This document shows positions 10,154-21,333 of a DNA stretch of 64,000 bases, in pieces. Location of the stretch: the NCBI GenBank assembly GCA_030789695.1, contig CM061136.1:137466448-137530447 (forward strand), written 5' to 3'. Each line of letters begins with the position of its first letter. The first letter of the stretch is position 1. A program made the position numbers and the translations under genes. The stretch comes from Scilla litardierei (taxonomy: Eukaryota; Streptophyta; Magnoliopsida; Asparagales; Asparagaceae). The notes under the pieces were generated by a model that saw only the letters and a list, made by a program, of their open reading frames with translations, was not told the DNA's origin and did not search any database.

Positions 10154-10960
10154 CTACCGCTCTGCAAAGGCTGGGATCCCCATGTAGATTGACCGCTCTC
10201 CCCTCATCCTGGACTCCATCCGCAGAAGCTTCCAGTTTACCGTCATCTCCCTCAGCGTCTGCATCCATGTCATACCCAGGATGACATTTGTGCTCCCCAA
10301 GTCTAAAGTTAGAAAGTCCGCCATCACCTGTATCCCCTGTAGGGTCAGCACCAACCTCCTGCGGACTCCCCGACTACTCTCCTTCTTCCACGTTCCCATC
10401 ATCACACTGAAGATCCCGCAGTCGGTCAACTGCAGTCCCAGCTGGTCCACCACTCTCCTGGAGATGAAATTGTGGGTTGTTCCACTGTCAATCAGTACGG
10501 TCACCTCTTGCTTGCCGATCTCCCCCTTCAACTTCATGGTGTGGTTCGGAGTGAACCTTACCACGGAGTTAAGGGACACCTCCGCCACGTCTAGCTGATG
10601 GCCATCGGCCTCCTCATCCTCCTGCTCAGCGCTCTCGTCCTCGACGTCCTCGTCCATGTCGTCATCCTCCAACAGCAGAACCTGTAACTTGCGCCCCGCG
10701 CATCTGTGGCCTGGCGTGAACCTCTCGTCACACCGGAAGCATAATCCCTTCTGACGCTTCTCCCTCATCTCAGCATCCATCATCCTCCTGAACTGTCCTC
10801 CTGCTGGGGTAACGCTACTCTCCCCCGTCTTCTCCCTGCTCGTCTGGCCCGCCCCCATGGTGGTCCCAGCTCCTCCAGCTCCAGACGGGGTTCCCCTCGG
10901 TATCTGGCCACCGTAGCCGCTCCTGACTCTCCTCTCCTCTGTCTGGGAGTCTTCTACCAT
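10154..10960 (-). pseudogene. Chromovirus 1 Gag C-terminus, CCHC knuckle and aspartic protease
   Basis: A 268-codon open segment. Residues 74-87 hold the chromovirus-type knuckle CFRCDERFTPGHRC (C74, C77, H85, C87). An acidic spacer follows (about 97-118), then the retroviral-type protease with the catalytic DSG triad at 158-160 (VLIDSGTTHNFIS). The protease matures the polyprotein in the virus-like particle. The segment is intact, but it is isolated from gag by a frameshift and from RT by further lesions. Confidence 0.8.
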
Positions 10961-10971
10961 CTGCGCTATCT

Positions 10972-11412
10972 CTATGACCTCGAAAAGCCCCTGGGCTTGT
11001 AAGGCCTCACTGCAGCTCGAAGGCTAGGTCTCAACCCCTTCAGGAAGGTGCCCTCTAGTGACTCGTCTGAGACGCCATGTACTCTCCCCGCCAAAGTCTC
11101 GAACCTCTCAATGTACTCTCGTACTGGTCCCTCCTGCCTGAGGGCGTATAACTGGTCGTGAAAGTTTTCCAGGCGGGGATCCCTGAACTTCTCCAGAATC
11201 ATGTCCTTCAGCTCCTCCCAGTCACGAATCTGCTGCTTCCTCTCCTTCCACCGGTACCAACCCAGAGCTCTCTCCTCCATGCATATAGCGGCCGCCTCCA
11301 ACTTCTGAGCATCTGTCATGCGGTGCGCTGTAAAGTACCTCTTCGCCGTGAACAACCAGGCATGTTGATACTCTCTCCTGAACAGCGGCATCCCCAGCTT
11401 CAGTACCCTGCA
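10972..11412 (-). pseudogene. Chromovirus 1 gag fragment
   Basis: It encodes a retrotransposon Gag (capsid-like) segment: LFTAKRYFTAHRMTDAQKL, LEKFRDP, YIERFETLAGRV and LKGLRPSLR are typical of plant gypsy Gag. The N-terminus is lost at the junction near 11415. A 1-nt frameshift near 10985-10995 breaks the link to the following CCHC/protease part, whose frame would continue through this region. Confidence 0.75.
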
Positions 11413-11426
11413 GTCCCCACCAGCAT

Positions 11427-12323
11427 ATGATGGGCACTACGCTCAAGTTCTCCACTGCTTACCACCCCCAGGCTGATGGTCAAACTGAGGCAGTGAACCG
11501 TAGTTTAGGGAATCTTCTCAGATGCTTAGTGGGTGAAAATCCTAGGAATTGGGATCTAATATTGTCCACTACCGAGTTTGCATATAATGGGTCAATAAAT
11601 AGGTCCATTGGTATGAGTCCATTTAAGGTAGTCCATGGTAACAAACCTAGAAAGCCTATAGACCTCATTCCCATGTTGCATCATCATAGAGTGTCTGAGT
11701 CAGCTGAGTCATTTGCACAACACATTCATAATTTGCATAAAGAGATCAGCAGGAGAATTCATTCTAGCAATGAAAAATATAAGGCCATTGCAGATACTCA
11801 CAGGCGCTTGAAAGAGTTTAATGAAGGTGACTATGTTATGGTGCGACTCAGATCTGAAAGGTTTCCTCCTGGAACCTTGAAGAAACTGCAGGCTCGTAGT
11901 GTTGGCCCATTCAAAATCTTAAAGAAAATTGGTTCTAACTCATATGTGATAGATCTCTTTGCAGATTATGGGATTAGATCAACTTTTAATATTGAAGCTC
12001 TAGTGGCTTATAAAGGTCCAGCAGCTATACCCACAGACCCATTCTTTGAGCCCTCCCAAGATGACTTGAGTGTTCCTGCTATTCCTTCGCCTACTCCTTT
12101 ACCACTCATACATCCACATAGAGAGCAGATTGATCGCATATTAGATGAACATGTTATATCAACTAGGCAAGGTGGTTATCAGCGTTACTTGGTGAGTTGG
12201 AAAAGCCGGCCAGAATCAGATTGTACTTGGATTACCAGAACAGAACTCCAGAGGCTAGACCCAGATTTGCTTGAGCACCATGACAGCCAGCAGACCATAC
12301 ACTCGTCGGAGCCGAGTTTTTCA
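11427..12323 (+). pseudogene. Chromovirus 2 integrase C-terminal half with chromodomain
   Basis: The frame opens abruptly inside the integrase core (STAYHPQADGQTEAVNRSLG holds the catalytic Glu), then GMSPFKVVHG, VMVRLRSERFP, the GPF module (ARSVGPFKILKKIG) and a chromodomain (DRILDEHVIS, YLVSWKSRPESDCTWI). It is more divergent from chromovirus 1 than strand relatives would be, so it is a different family. The copia element at 12324 interrupts it; a few codons and a stop resume at 20437-20458, followed by a PPT and LTR. Confidence 0.8.
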
Positions 12324-13707
12324 TGTTAGGGTTTCTATCATAGTACAACTAATTTATACGTAGCAGAAAATAGAAACCTACCAAGATCCATGCGTTTCTA
12401 ATTGATTCGAATAGATTACTAACCTTTCTGACGATCTGAATCTATCGGACTACAGGTGCTGCTCTACGAACAACCACCCTCAATCGGTATCCACACGCGA
12501 ACGTCACGAACAAGAATTGCGAGGGTGCTAGCTCCTTCTCCGCAACTAGGGTTTCTCTCGCTCTTTGTTTTTCTCAAAAACGGAGGAGATAGATTGAAAA
12601 ACGTAAAAACTGAAAATCGTGATTTTATATCTTATATAGAATCCTACGTTAACCCCTTAACAACATTCATTTATGCGACGCTATCTTAGGGATAAGAATC
12701 CCACGTTAACTCATTAACGTATTTTAGTTAAGCGGTGATATATTAGGGATAATATCTTAACGAGATACGATATCTGACGGTTAAGATATTTCACCTTATT
12801 ACGAATTTCAAATCATATTCGAAATCATGTTTAAACCCTATCCTATCCATTTCGTTCTTTGTGTGCGACCCAATAGGCTCATATTAAATTGGCAGTGGGC
12901 CTAATCTTCATTAGAAGCCCACAAGTCATAATTGGTCTCTAGCAAGACATTATGACTACCCAATTAATATGAATATCGTTAGTCCGATATTAACCTAACC
13001 AATAAAACATGTCATAATCCTTTTGTCACACGATATTTTATTTGAACATAAGTCATGGGCAGTGTCATACTTATATTGTTCAAACATTTAATTTCTCGTT
13101 TTCTAAGTAGACTGATAAAATCAAATGACATTCATTTGAGCACGACCATGCATTTCTCAGTCCTACTTATCGAGGGGCCCATTAGATATCTCTCTCATAG
13201 GAGAGGGACAAATTCCATCTTGTTCATTCACTTTCCTCTGCATAATTCACATCATGTTCAATCATAACCTTTATGATTATCTGATTAAAGATAACGTTTG
13301 GTTATGTCAAAACATGATATTTCTCATGTAGGAATCTGTGAAGATCTCATGTCTAAGGATTCTATGACATAACTATTGGGAGATCATTTATGACACTAAT
13401 CCATGTAATGATCTCATAACGAGTCTATCCAGTACATGTTCTCCAACAAGTACCTATAAATTTGATTTGTATCACCATACTTATAATTATCTCATAATTA
13501 TCAACCAAACACATACTAGTTTTAATTCATTATTAAACCTTTAACGATGAATGACTAGGGATGCTTAGAATAACAAAAAAGCTATTCAAACATAATTATA
13601 AAGAAACATGCAAGCAATATAATAATAACAAGAAGAGAAACATTTTATTAATGAAAATGACATAACATAAATGGCCAAATATTTGGCCTAGGGCAAAACC
13701 ACTAACA
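12324..13707 (-). repeat. 3' LTR of copia 1
   Basis: 1,384 bp with ends TGTTAG and CTAACA (inverted). By eye it differs from its partner at 19054-20436 by a few percent, mostly transitions, so the insertion is not recent. Confidence 0.85.
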
Positions 13708-13727
13708 ATCTCCCACTAGCACTAGGC
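13708..13727 (-). other. Polypurine tract of copia 1
   Basis: On the minus strand a purine-rich GTGCTAGTGGGAGAT lies directly before the LTR start, the primer site for plus-strand DNA. The same tract precedes the 3' LTR of copia 2. Confidence 0.75.
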
Positions 13728-13759
13728 CTAATTATACAAGTATCTAATACCCATAGACC

Positions 13760-14488
13760 TCATATGTTTATCATGTTTGGCTTATGAGAGAGCTTTGGTA
13801 AGTGGATCAGCAATGTTGTCATCTGTTGGTACTCTGCAAATTTCGACGTCATTATTCTTAATAATTTCTTGAATGAGATGATGACGCCTGAGTATATGTT
13901 TGGATCTCTGATGAGATCTGGGCTCCTTTGCATGTGCAATAGCTTATTGTCACAATAGAGAACAACTGTATTTGCGATACTAGAAACTACTCCTAGTTCA
14001 GTAACGAACTTCCTTATCCATACTGCTTCCTTAGCTGCATCTGATGCTGCAATATACTCAGCTTCTGTTGTAGAATCTGCAATAGTGCTTTGCTTGAAAC
14101 TTTTCCAACTTACAGCACCTCCGTTTAACATAAACACATATCCAGACTGCGATTTAAAGTCATCTTTATCAGATTGGAAGCTTGCATCTGTGTAACCATT
14201 TACAACTAGCTCATCTTCCAATCCTCCATACACCACGAATGCATCCTTAGTTCTTCTAAAGTACTTAAGGATATTCTTGACTGCTGTCCAGTTACTTTCA
14301 CCGGGGTCTGACTGGTATCTGCTTGTCATGCTCAAAGCATACGACACGTCTGGGCGAGTACATATCATGGCATACATGATAGATCCTATAGCCGAAGCAT
14401 AAGGAATCTTACTCATGCGATCTCGCTCATCAGATGTCATAGGACATTGAGTCTTGCTAAGAGAAATGCCATGAGACATGGGCAAGAA
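13760..14488 (-). pseudogene. Copia 1 RNase H
   Basis: It reads MSKIPYASAIGSIMYAM, TRPDVSYALSM, GYTDASFQSD, STTEAEYIAASDAAKEAVW and VVLYCDN, the copia RNase H signature with its acidic ligands. A small deletion after YCDN shifts the frame, so the C-terminal part is read as nonsense (13760-13930). An in-frame TGA at 14489-14491 separates it from RT; copia 2 has the same stop. Confidence 0.8.
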
Positions 14489-15997
14489 TCATCTTTTAGA
14501 TTCTTGCATGCTGAACCTATTCAACACTTTGTCTATGCATGTATTTTGACTCAGACCAATTATCCTTTTAGATCTATCCCTATAGATCTTAATGCCAAGG
14601 ATATAAGTAGCCTCACCTAAATCTTTCATTGAGAAAGAACTCTCTAACCAAGTCTTGGTTGTTTGCAACATAGGGATGTCATTTCCAATGAGCAATATGT
14701 CATCAACATATAACACAAGAAATACTACTGCGCTCCCACTAACCTTTTTGTATACACAAGGTTCATCTTCATTTTGTATGAATCCAAACTCTTTGACTGT
14801 TTCATCAAAACGAAGATTCCAGCTCCGAGAAGCTTGCTTTAATCCATAAATGGATCTTTGAAACTTGCAAACCTTTGTAGAATTCTTTGAATGAACAAAA
14901 CCCTCAGGTTGTGTCATGTACACATCCTGGAGTAAGTTTCCGTTAAGAAACACTGTTTTGAGATCTTTTTGCCATATCTCGTAATCATAGTACGCAGCAA
15001 TGGCAATTAGAATCCTTATTGATTTAAGCATTGCGACTGGCGAAAAGGTTTCATCATAGTCTATACCATGAGTTTGTTTGAAACCTTTTGCAACAAGTCT
15101 TGCTTTAAAGGTATGCACTTTGCCATTCATGTCAGTTTTCTTCTTGAAAACCCACTTGCACCCAATGGTTTTAACTCCTTCAGGTGGATCAATCAAGGTC
15201 CAAACTTGATTATCATACATGGATTGCATTTCGGATTTCATGGCTCCTAGCCATTTCTCAGATTCTGGACTTGACACAGCTTCTTGATAGGTAGTAGGCT
15301 CATCTTGATCTATGAGCAGTACTTCACGAGTGTCCGTAATGAGAAACCCATATTTCTCGGGCTTGTGTCGTGGCCTATTAGATCTGCGTGGTGCTTGTGT
15401 AGCTCGTACAGGTTCTACAACTGTTTGTGGAACTTGTTGAGCTTCCATCGTTGGTTCTATACCATCTTGTGGTTCTCGAAACTCTTCGAGGTGTACTTTG
15501 CTCCCACTGGTTCTTTTAGAAATAAATTCTTTTTCTAGAAAGACACCATTTCGAGCAACAAAGACTTTGTTTTCTGAGGGATTATTAAAGTAATATCCTT
15601 TAGTTTCTTTAGGATATCCCACAAAAAGGCATTTATCAGATTTTAGGGCTAACTTATCTGAAACTTGTCTTTTCACATAAGCCTCACATCCCCAAATTTT
15701 CATAAAAGACAACCTAGGTGTTCTCCCAGTCCATATCTCATATGGGGTCTTTTCAACCGCTTTAGATGGAACTCGGTTCAAGGTGAACGCAGCTGTTTCT
15801 AAGGCATGGCCCCAGAAGGATAATGGAAGATATGTTTGACTCATCATGGATCGAACCATATCTAATAAGGTTCGATTTCTCCTTTCAGATACACCATTCC
15901 ACTGTGGTGTTCCTGGTGGAGTTAATTGTGAAACAATTCTACAACCCTTGAGATGATCATCAAATTCTTGGCTCAAGTATTCACCACCCTGATCAGA
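14489..15997 (-). pseudogene. Copia 1 integrase core end and reverse transcriptase
   Basis: After a nonsense codon at 15998-16000 the frame is open for about 495 codons. It holds the integrase third acidic residue (NGVSERRNRT), the variable linker (EEFREPQDG, RPRHKPEKYGF), then RT (GCKWVFKKKTDMNGKVHTF, DYDETFSPVA, DLKTVFLNGNL, YGLKQASRSW and the catalytic YVDD in VLYVDDILL). It ends at the shared TGA after MQESKR. Confidence 0.85.
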
Positions 15998-16386
15998 TCA
16001 AAGTGCCTTAATAGTTTTGCCAAGTTGATTTTGTACTTCATTTTGAAAAGGTCTGAACATTTCAAATGATTCATGTTTATGTTTCATTAGATAGATGTAG
16101 CCATATCTACTAAAATCATCAGTGAATGTAATGAAGTACTGAAATCCTCCCCTAGCATGGATGCTTAATGGACCACATACATCAGTATGTATTAGGTCCA
16201 ATAAATATTGGCCCTTTCACTATGTCCAGTGAAAGGATTCTTTGTCATTTTGCCTAATAAGCAAGATTCGCAATTTTCAAATGATTCAAAATCAATTGAC
16301 TCTAAAAGTCCATCTTGATGGAGCTTAGATATGCGTTTCTCGTTTATATGGCCAAGACGACAATGCCATAAATATGTGGGATTCAT
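15998..16386 (-). pseudogene. Copia 1 integrase N-terminal zinc domain and core start
   Basis: The zinc motif is complete (WHCRLGH ... CESCLLGK). The core begins LIHTDVCGPLS. A short deletion near 16200 shifts the frame between the two parts. The frame ends in TGA at 15998, where copia 2 has CGA (Arg) in the same context before GGEY, so this is a C-to-T nonsense change. Confidence 0.8.
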
Positions 16387-16922
16387 ATATTGGGTTTGGA
16401 TTTCTTAGCAGTTATGTTATAAATTTCTCCACTGTTGGAGTTGTCTAGATTTAGGACATAAAGGCCATCATATGAATCAGCAATACAATAAATCATAATA
16501 AATGGAGCATCTCTTATCTTAATAAGAAAATTAAATTGTTCTTCATCCAGACAAGAAACTGAAATAATATTCCTACTCAAAGTAGGAACATAGTAGCAAT
16601 TATTCAACACTAATAAAAGCCCATTTGGCAAAGACAATTCATAGGATCCTACAGCTAAAGCATCAACTCTTGCTCCATTTCCAACTCGTAGGTCCACTTC
16701 GCCCCTTTTCAGTTGTCTACTCCTTTTCAACCCATGCACATTTGTACAAATGTGAGATCCACATCCAGTATCTAATACCCAGGAAGTAGAAGTAGATAAG
16801 TTAATTTCAATAACATAAATACCTGAAGATGTAGTCTCACTACTCTTCTTTTTCTTCAGATCTTCCAAATAGAGTTTGCAATTCCGCTTCCAATGACCAG
16901 GTTCATTGCAATGGAAACAAAC
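16383..16922 (-). pseudogene. Copia 1 zinc knuckle and protease
   Basis: Directly after the gag stop the same frame reads the CCHC knuckle CFHCNEPGHWKRNC, a Lys-rich stretch and the protease (WVLDTGCGSHICTN, where DTG is the catalytic triad). A 6-nt deletion near 16495 and a 1-nt deletion near 16386 separate it from integrase; the equivalent bases are present in copia 2. Confidence 0.8.
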
Positions 16923-17680
16923 TCACTTCTTTGGAACTTTTGCAGGCTTATCAGCAACTTTTGCTTTAGCCTTTTCTTTAGGCTTACCAGCAACTCTTGC
17001 TTTAGCATTTCCCTTGTGTTTCATTCCTTTCCATTTGTTCACCATAAGTACATGACTAAGCTTTTTCTTTATACTTTGCTCAGCAGTTTTAAGCATCGAA
17101 TGCAGCTTACTAAGAGATTTCTCCATGTCATTCATATTGTATTGCATGACAAACTGATCAAAACCATCAGTCAATGAATTAAGGATCAAATCTGTAACCA
17201 GTTCTAAACTGAGGGGAAATCCAAGCATTTCAAGATGATCAATGTAGCCTTTCATCTTCAAAACATGAGCGCTAACTGATGCACCTTCAGCCATTTTGCA
17301 AGCATGCAGAGCTTTGGTAGTCTCATACCTTTCCTGCCTTACATGTTGTTGGAAAGTCTCCTTGAGATGAACACTCAGCTCATAAGCCTCAATGTGTTCC
17401 AGATCCTTCTGAAGTTCTGGGCACATGGTGGCTAACATAAGACAACCAACATCAACAGAATCATCAAGATGTTTCTTATATTTATCCTTTACAGCCTTTG
17501 AAGCATCAGTGGGTGGTTCTTCAGGGAGAGGATCATCCAGGACATACAACTTCCTTTCATGCTTGAGAACAATTCTCATATTTCTGAACCAGTCAAGGAA
17601 GTTGGTGCCATTTTCTTTCAGCTTGTCCTTCTCAAGGACAGATCACAGTGATAGTGCAGAAGTGTTATGAGATGCCTTTG
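16923..17680 (-). pseudogene. Copia 1 gag
   Basis: The Gag body reads LDDPLPEEPP, DVGCLMLATM, ERYETTKALHACKMAEG and LGFPLSLELVTDLILNSLTDGFDQF, a UBN2-type copia capsid. Compared with copia 2 the start ATG has become AAG and an early CGA has become TGA. The frame ends in TGA at 16923-16925 just before the zinc knuckle, a stop shared with copia 2. Confidence 0.8.
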
Positions 17681-18529
17681 ATATACAAATATGCAAAATA
17701 AACATTAGTACCAATTTCATTTTAAAATGTTTCATAAAACTCCCACAAAATTAATAACCCTCAATATTAATTACAACAATTGTAACACTTTAGTGGGCTA
17801 AGATCCATATTTCACCTGACTTTAAGTCAGCTTTGGCATGACACTTAAAATCAAGTTTTTTAGGTAGGTAACACTTTACCAATTACATCTCATATAATTC
17901 TTAGATTCTTTATGGGATTTTGACATCATATGTCTCAGCATGTTATAATCCCATATAATGCCCTTAGGCCCAAAACCATTTTGATAGCCTAATTAAGTCT
18001 AACCATTTTAAATATATGGGTAGCACAATTACCCATCCTGCCTTACTATGATAACCCAATGCACTTCGCTTTGGCAGAACCCAAATTTTGGTGATCATAG
18101 TCTTGACAGGTATTCAAATCATAGGTGGCATACGACTTAAAATTATGGTGAGGGAATTTTAACAATTAAGTTATGATGTCTATTTATATTAATATATTAT
18201 GCATCATTTCATACATGGCATCTCATATACATATATCATTATACATCGCATCTCATACAAAACTGATAAACATAATATATATGAACATGTGATAGCATGC
18301 AAAACATCATTTATACATCAAAACGAATCATGTTAGCACATAGCATGTCATCAAATTTTTATTCAAAATGATGTGTCATAAACTCTGTTTAATAACTTCC
18401 ACGACATATAATGTGTAACGGACACGGCGCTCCTCGGCGTCTTGAATTATCAGTAATCTCATTAATGATTTTCTGCCTTTAAAACCCCTATTTAAATTTC
18501 TGAGTGATGAATCTGCTGATCATATCAGC

Positions 18530-18830
18530 ATCATTTAATCGTATTAAACAGTCATATTAATCAGTGTTAGTTGATCATATTAATCATATTAAACAATGAT
18601 CTGCGTAGGTTTAATCATATTAAATAATGATTACAGTAAGTTTAATCACATTAAACATATTAAATAATGATCTGCGTAAGTTTAATCATATTAAACAGTG
18701 ATTACCGTAGGTTTAATCATATTAAACAATAATCATAAATTAACACGTTAATCATATTAACAATGATCACGTTAATCATATTAATAACAGCGTAATCATA
18801 AAGCATGTTGATCAAATTAACAGTGATTAA
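18530..18830 (-). repeat. AT-rich short repeats in the copia 1 leader
   Basis: The core TTTAATCATATTAAACA and variants recur about ten times, with interspersed GATCTGCGTAGG and GATTACCGTAGG. The block lies between PBS and gag, so it is in the transcript leader. Copia 2 has the same block at 39760-40110. Confidence 0.75.
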
Positions 18831-19040
18831 TTCGTGGCCATCTGCATGTCATGTATATTATTAAACATCAATTATATTTGTATCTCATACAGAAAGATTA
18901 AACAGATTGCCTTTTTCAATTAACAACATGTAATCGTGTTTATGCATGAACATACATACAGGTTAAAATCATGCCAGCGAATTTATAGACATCGCATACA
19001 TATAAACATGGCATATTCAAATCAATTGAATTCGCAAGAA

Positions 19041-19053
19041 GCTCTGATACCAC
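19041..19053 (-). other. Primer binding site of copia 1
   Basis: On the minus strand TGGTATCAGAGC follows the 5' LTR end with one base between, complementary to the 3' end of initiator Met tRNA, the usual copia primer. Confidence 0.85.
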
Positions 19054-20436
19054 TGTTAGGGTTTCTATCATAGTACAACTAATTTATACGCAACGGAAAA
19101 TAGAAACCTACCAAGATCCATGCGTTTCTAATTGATTCGAATATATTACTAACCTTTCTGACGATCTGAATCTGTCGGACTACATGTGCTGCTCTACGAA
19201 CGACCACCCTCAATCGGTATCCACACGCGAACGTCACGAACAAGAATTGCGAGGGTGCTAGCTCCTTCTCCGCAACTAGGGTTTCTCTCGCTTTGTTTTT
19301 CTCAAAAAACGGAGGAGATAGATTGAAAAACGTAAAAACTGAAAATCGTGATTCTATATCTTATGTAGAATCCTACATTAACCCCTTAACAACATTCATT
19401 TACGCGACGCTATCTTAGAGATAAGAATCCCACGTTAACTCATTAAGGTATTTCAGTTAAGCGGCGATATCTTAGGGATAATATCTTAACGAGATACGAT
19501 ATCTGACGGTTAAGATATTTCACCTTATTACGAATTTCAAATCATATTCGAAATCATGTTTAAACCCTATCCTATCCATTTCGTTCTTTGTGTGCGACCC
19601 AATAGGCTCATATTAAATTGGCAGTGGGCCTAATCTTCATTAGAAGCACACAAGTCATAATTGGTCTCTAGCAAGACATTATGACTACCCAATTAATATG
19701 AATATCGTTAGTCCGATATTAACCTAACCAATAGAACATGTCATAATCCTTTTGTCACACGATATCTTATTTGAACATAAGTCATGGGCAGTGTCATACT
19801 TATATTGTTCAAACATTTAATTTCTCGCTTTCTAAGCAGACTGATAAAATCAAATGACATTCATTTAAGCACGGCCATGCATTTCTCAGTCCTACTTATC
19901 GAGTGGCCCATTAGATATCTCTCTCATAGGAGAGGGACAAATTCCATCTTGTTCATTCACTTTCCTCTGCATAATTCACATCACGTTCAATCATAACCTT
20001 TATGATTATCTGATTAAAGATAACGTTTGGTTATGTCAAAACATGATGTTTCTCATGTAGGAATCTGTGAAGATCTCAGGTCTAAGGATTCTATGACATA
20101 ACTATTAGGAGATCATTTATGACACTAATCCATGTAATGATCTCATAGCGAGTCTATCCAGTACATGTTCTCCAACAAGTACCTATAAGTTTGATTTGTA
20201 TCACCATACATATAATTATCTCATAATTATCAACCAAACACATACTAGTCTTAATTCATTATTAAACCTTTAACGATGAATGACTAGGGATGCTTAGAAT
20301 AGCAAAAAAGCTATTCAAACATAATTATAAAGAAACATGCAAGCAATATAATAATAATAAGAAGAGAAACATTTTATTAATGAAAATGACATAACATAAA
20401 GGACCAAATATTTGGCCTAGGGCAAAACCACTAACA
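19054..20436 (-). repeat. 5' LTR of copia 1
   Basis: 1,383 bp, ends TGTTAG and CTAACA. It should carry the promoter (U3 at its right side). The flanking CTTCCCACC is the resumed chromovirus 2 sequence. Confidence 0.85.
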
Positions 20437-20455
20437 CTTCCCACCCGGGGAGAGT

Positions 20456-20782
20456 TGATGGGGACATCGGGGTTTAGACGCGCAGAAAGCATCGTATTCA
20501 ACACAGCTCATTATGGATGGGCCCAAGCCCATTTCGAAATCTGAATGTATTTTTTTCTCTCTTTTGGTTTAGTCCCACATTGGGTAGGATGTGAGGGTTG
20601 AGGGTTTGTTATTCTATTTAAAGTCGTGTATTGTGATACTTTGAAATCAATGAAAGCTTGAAAGCCAATTTTCCCTCAAAACCTGTGAAATGTCATCTCC
20701 TTGGTGTGAAGCCTGGGATCTCTTGGTGTGAAGCCAAGTTATTTTCTTCTCCAAATCCCTAAATCGTTCATGTTCTACATCA
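20456..20782 (+). repeat. 3' LTR of chromovirus 2
   Basis: The 327-bp block begins TGATG right after a purine tract and ends CATCA, so its ends are inverted. It contains a TATA-like CTATTTAAAG (20616 region), an AATGAAAGCTTGAAAG segment, and two direct copies of CTTGGTGTGAAGCC (about 20700 and 20723). The last integrase codons end in a TGA overlapping its first bases. Confidence 0.7.
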
Positions 20783-21183
20783 CTTAACTAAAGCAATCAC
20801 CTCATTTTAATTTAAAAATAAAAGAAGGGCTCAAGCCCTTTTGTTCGGGCTTTGCAAGCGGCAACGGACTCGATCTTTTCTGTTTTGCAGGTGGTGGCTC
20901 GTTGCAGGTGCATGCTCGATGATGATAGTGCCGGCGGCGGCGGTGGATGAAGTAAGTATTATTCATCTTATTTTGCTGTTTCTTTTTTCCTTCATTCATG
21001 TTTTGCTGTGATAGTGTCGAAAAAAAATTAGCATGTATTTTTCTCTTTATTCTCTTTCGTTTCGGTTGCATCGTTCTGGTCGAAACCAAGAAACAACGTT
21101 GTTTCGTCTCGATCTGTACCGAAACCGAGATGAATGCCCGATACCAAATGGTATCGAGTAAAACCTAATTCCTTGATCATAAC

Positions 21184-21333
21184 TTGTAGTTCAAGATTAT
21201 TGAAGTATTAATGATGTTTTCAACTAGATGTACATCAAGTATTGTGTAGAACCAGTATAAATCTCGATGTCTGAGATGCATGTTTTTCTTTTATTTTGCG
21301 TTACTTTTCATATGTATGTGTGTGTGTGTGTGT
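21184..21333 (+). mobile_element. Old copia-like LTR relic, right part, with (TG)n run
   Basis: It continues the relic cut by the hAT-like element: TTCAAGATTATTGAAG..., a decayed PBS site, CAGTATAAATCTCGATG, and TTTATTTTGCGTTA, all with counterparts at 23545-23660. A (TG) repeat of about nine units runs at 21316-21333. Confidence 0.35.

Larger units (their letters stand above)
6901..11424 (-). mobile_element. Chromovirus 1 (Ty3/gypsy), 5'-truncated and inactive
   Basis: On the minus strand the order is gag, CCHC knuckle, protease, reverse transcriptase, RNase H, integrase with chromodomain, PPT, 3' LTR. That order and the chromodomain mark a Ty3/gypsy chromovirus, probably Tekay/Del-like. 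The 5' LTR, PBS and gag N-terminus are absent: gag similarity stops at about 11415, where it abuts a different element in opposite orientation. Pol is broken by several frameshifts and stops, and the RT active site is changed. Confidence 0.8.
12324..20436 (-). mobile_element. Copia element 1 (Angela-like), full-length but inactive
   Basis: An 8.1-kb minus-strand Ty1/copia element with LTRs of 1,384 and 1,383 bp, PBS, AT-rich leader, gag, protease, integrase, RT, RNase H and PPT, in copia order. Long LTRs and the RT/RNase H wording suggest the Angela/Tork group. Its ORF is broken by a lost start codon, nonsense codons and small deletions. The 5-bp flanks (TTTCA, CTTCC) do not match, so no target duplication is visible. 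Confidence 0.85.
11427..20782 (+). mobile_element. Chromovirus 2 (Ty3/gypsy), 5'-truncated, split by a copia insertion
   Basis: It consists of the integrase 3' half (11427-12323), an 8.1-kb copia insertion, a remnant ending CCCGGGGAGAGT (PPT, 20444-20455), and a 3' LTR (20456-20782). Its 5' LTR, gag, protease and RT are missing. The left end meets the truncated gag of chromovirus 1 head to head, so both elements lost their 5' ends at the same point. Confidence 0.7.
5813..21175 (+). mobile_element. Non-autonomous hAT-like transposon carrying nested insertions
   Basis: The ends are CAAGGTTAGAGG at the left and, inverted, CAAGGAATTAGG at the right. The flanks are ATCATAAT (5805-5812) and ATCATAAC (21176-21183), an 8-bp target duplication with one mismatch. 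Eight-base duplications and CA.GG ends are typical of the hAT superfamily. Its own sequence is only about 5813-6900 less the Helitron and MITE, plus 20783-21175; no transposase is present. Everything else inside arrived later: a Helitron, a MITE, two truncated chromoviruses and one copia. Strand is arbitrary. Confidence 0.55.

Noticed and set aside
19041..19053. tRNA gene remnant at GCTCTGATACCA
   Set aside because: It is the primer binding site next to an LTR; no cloverleaf could be drawn.
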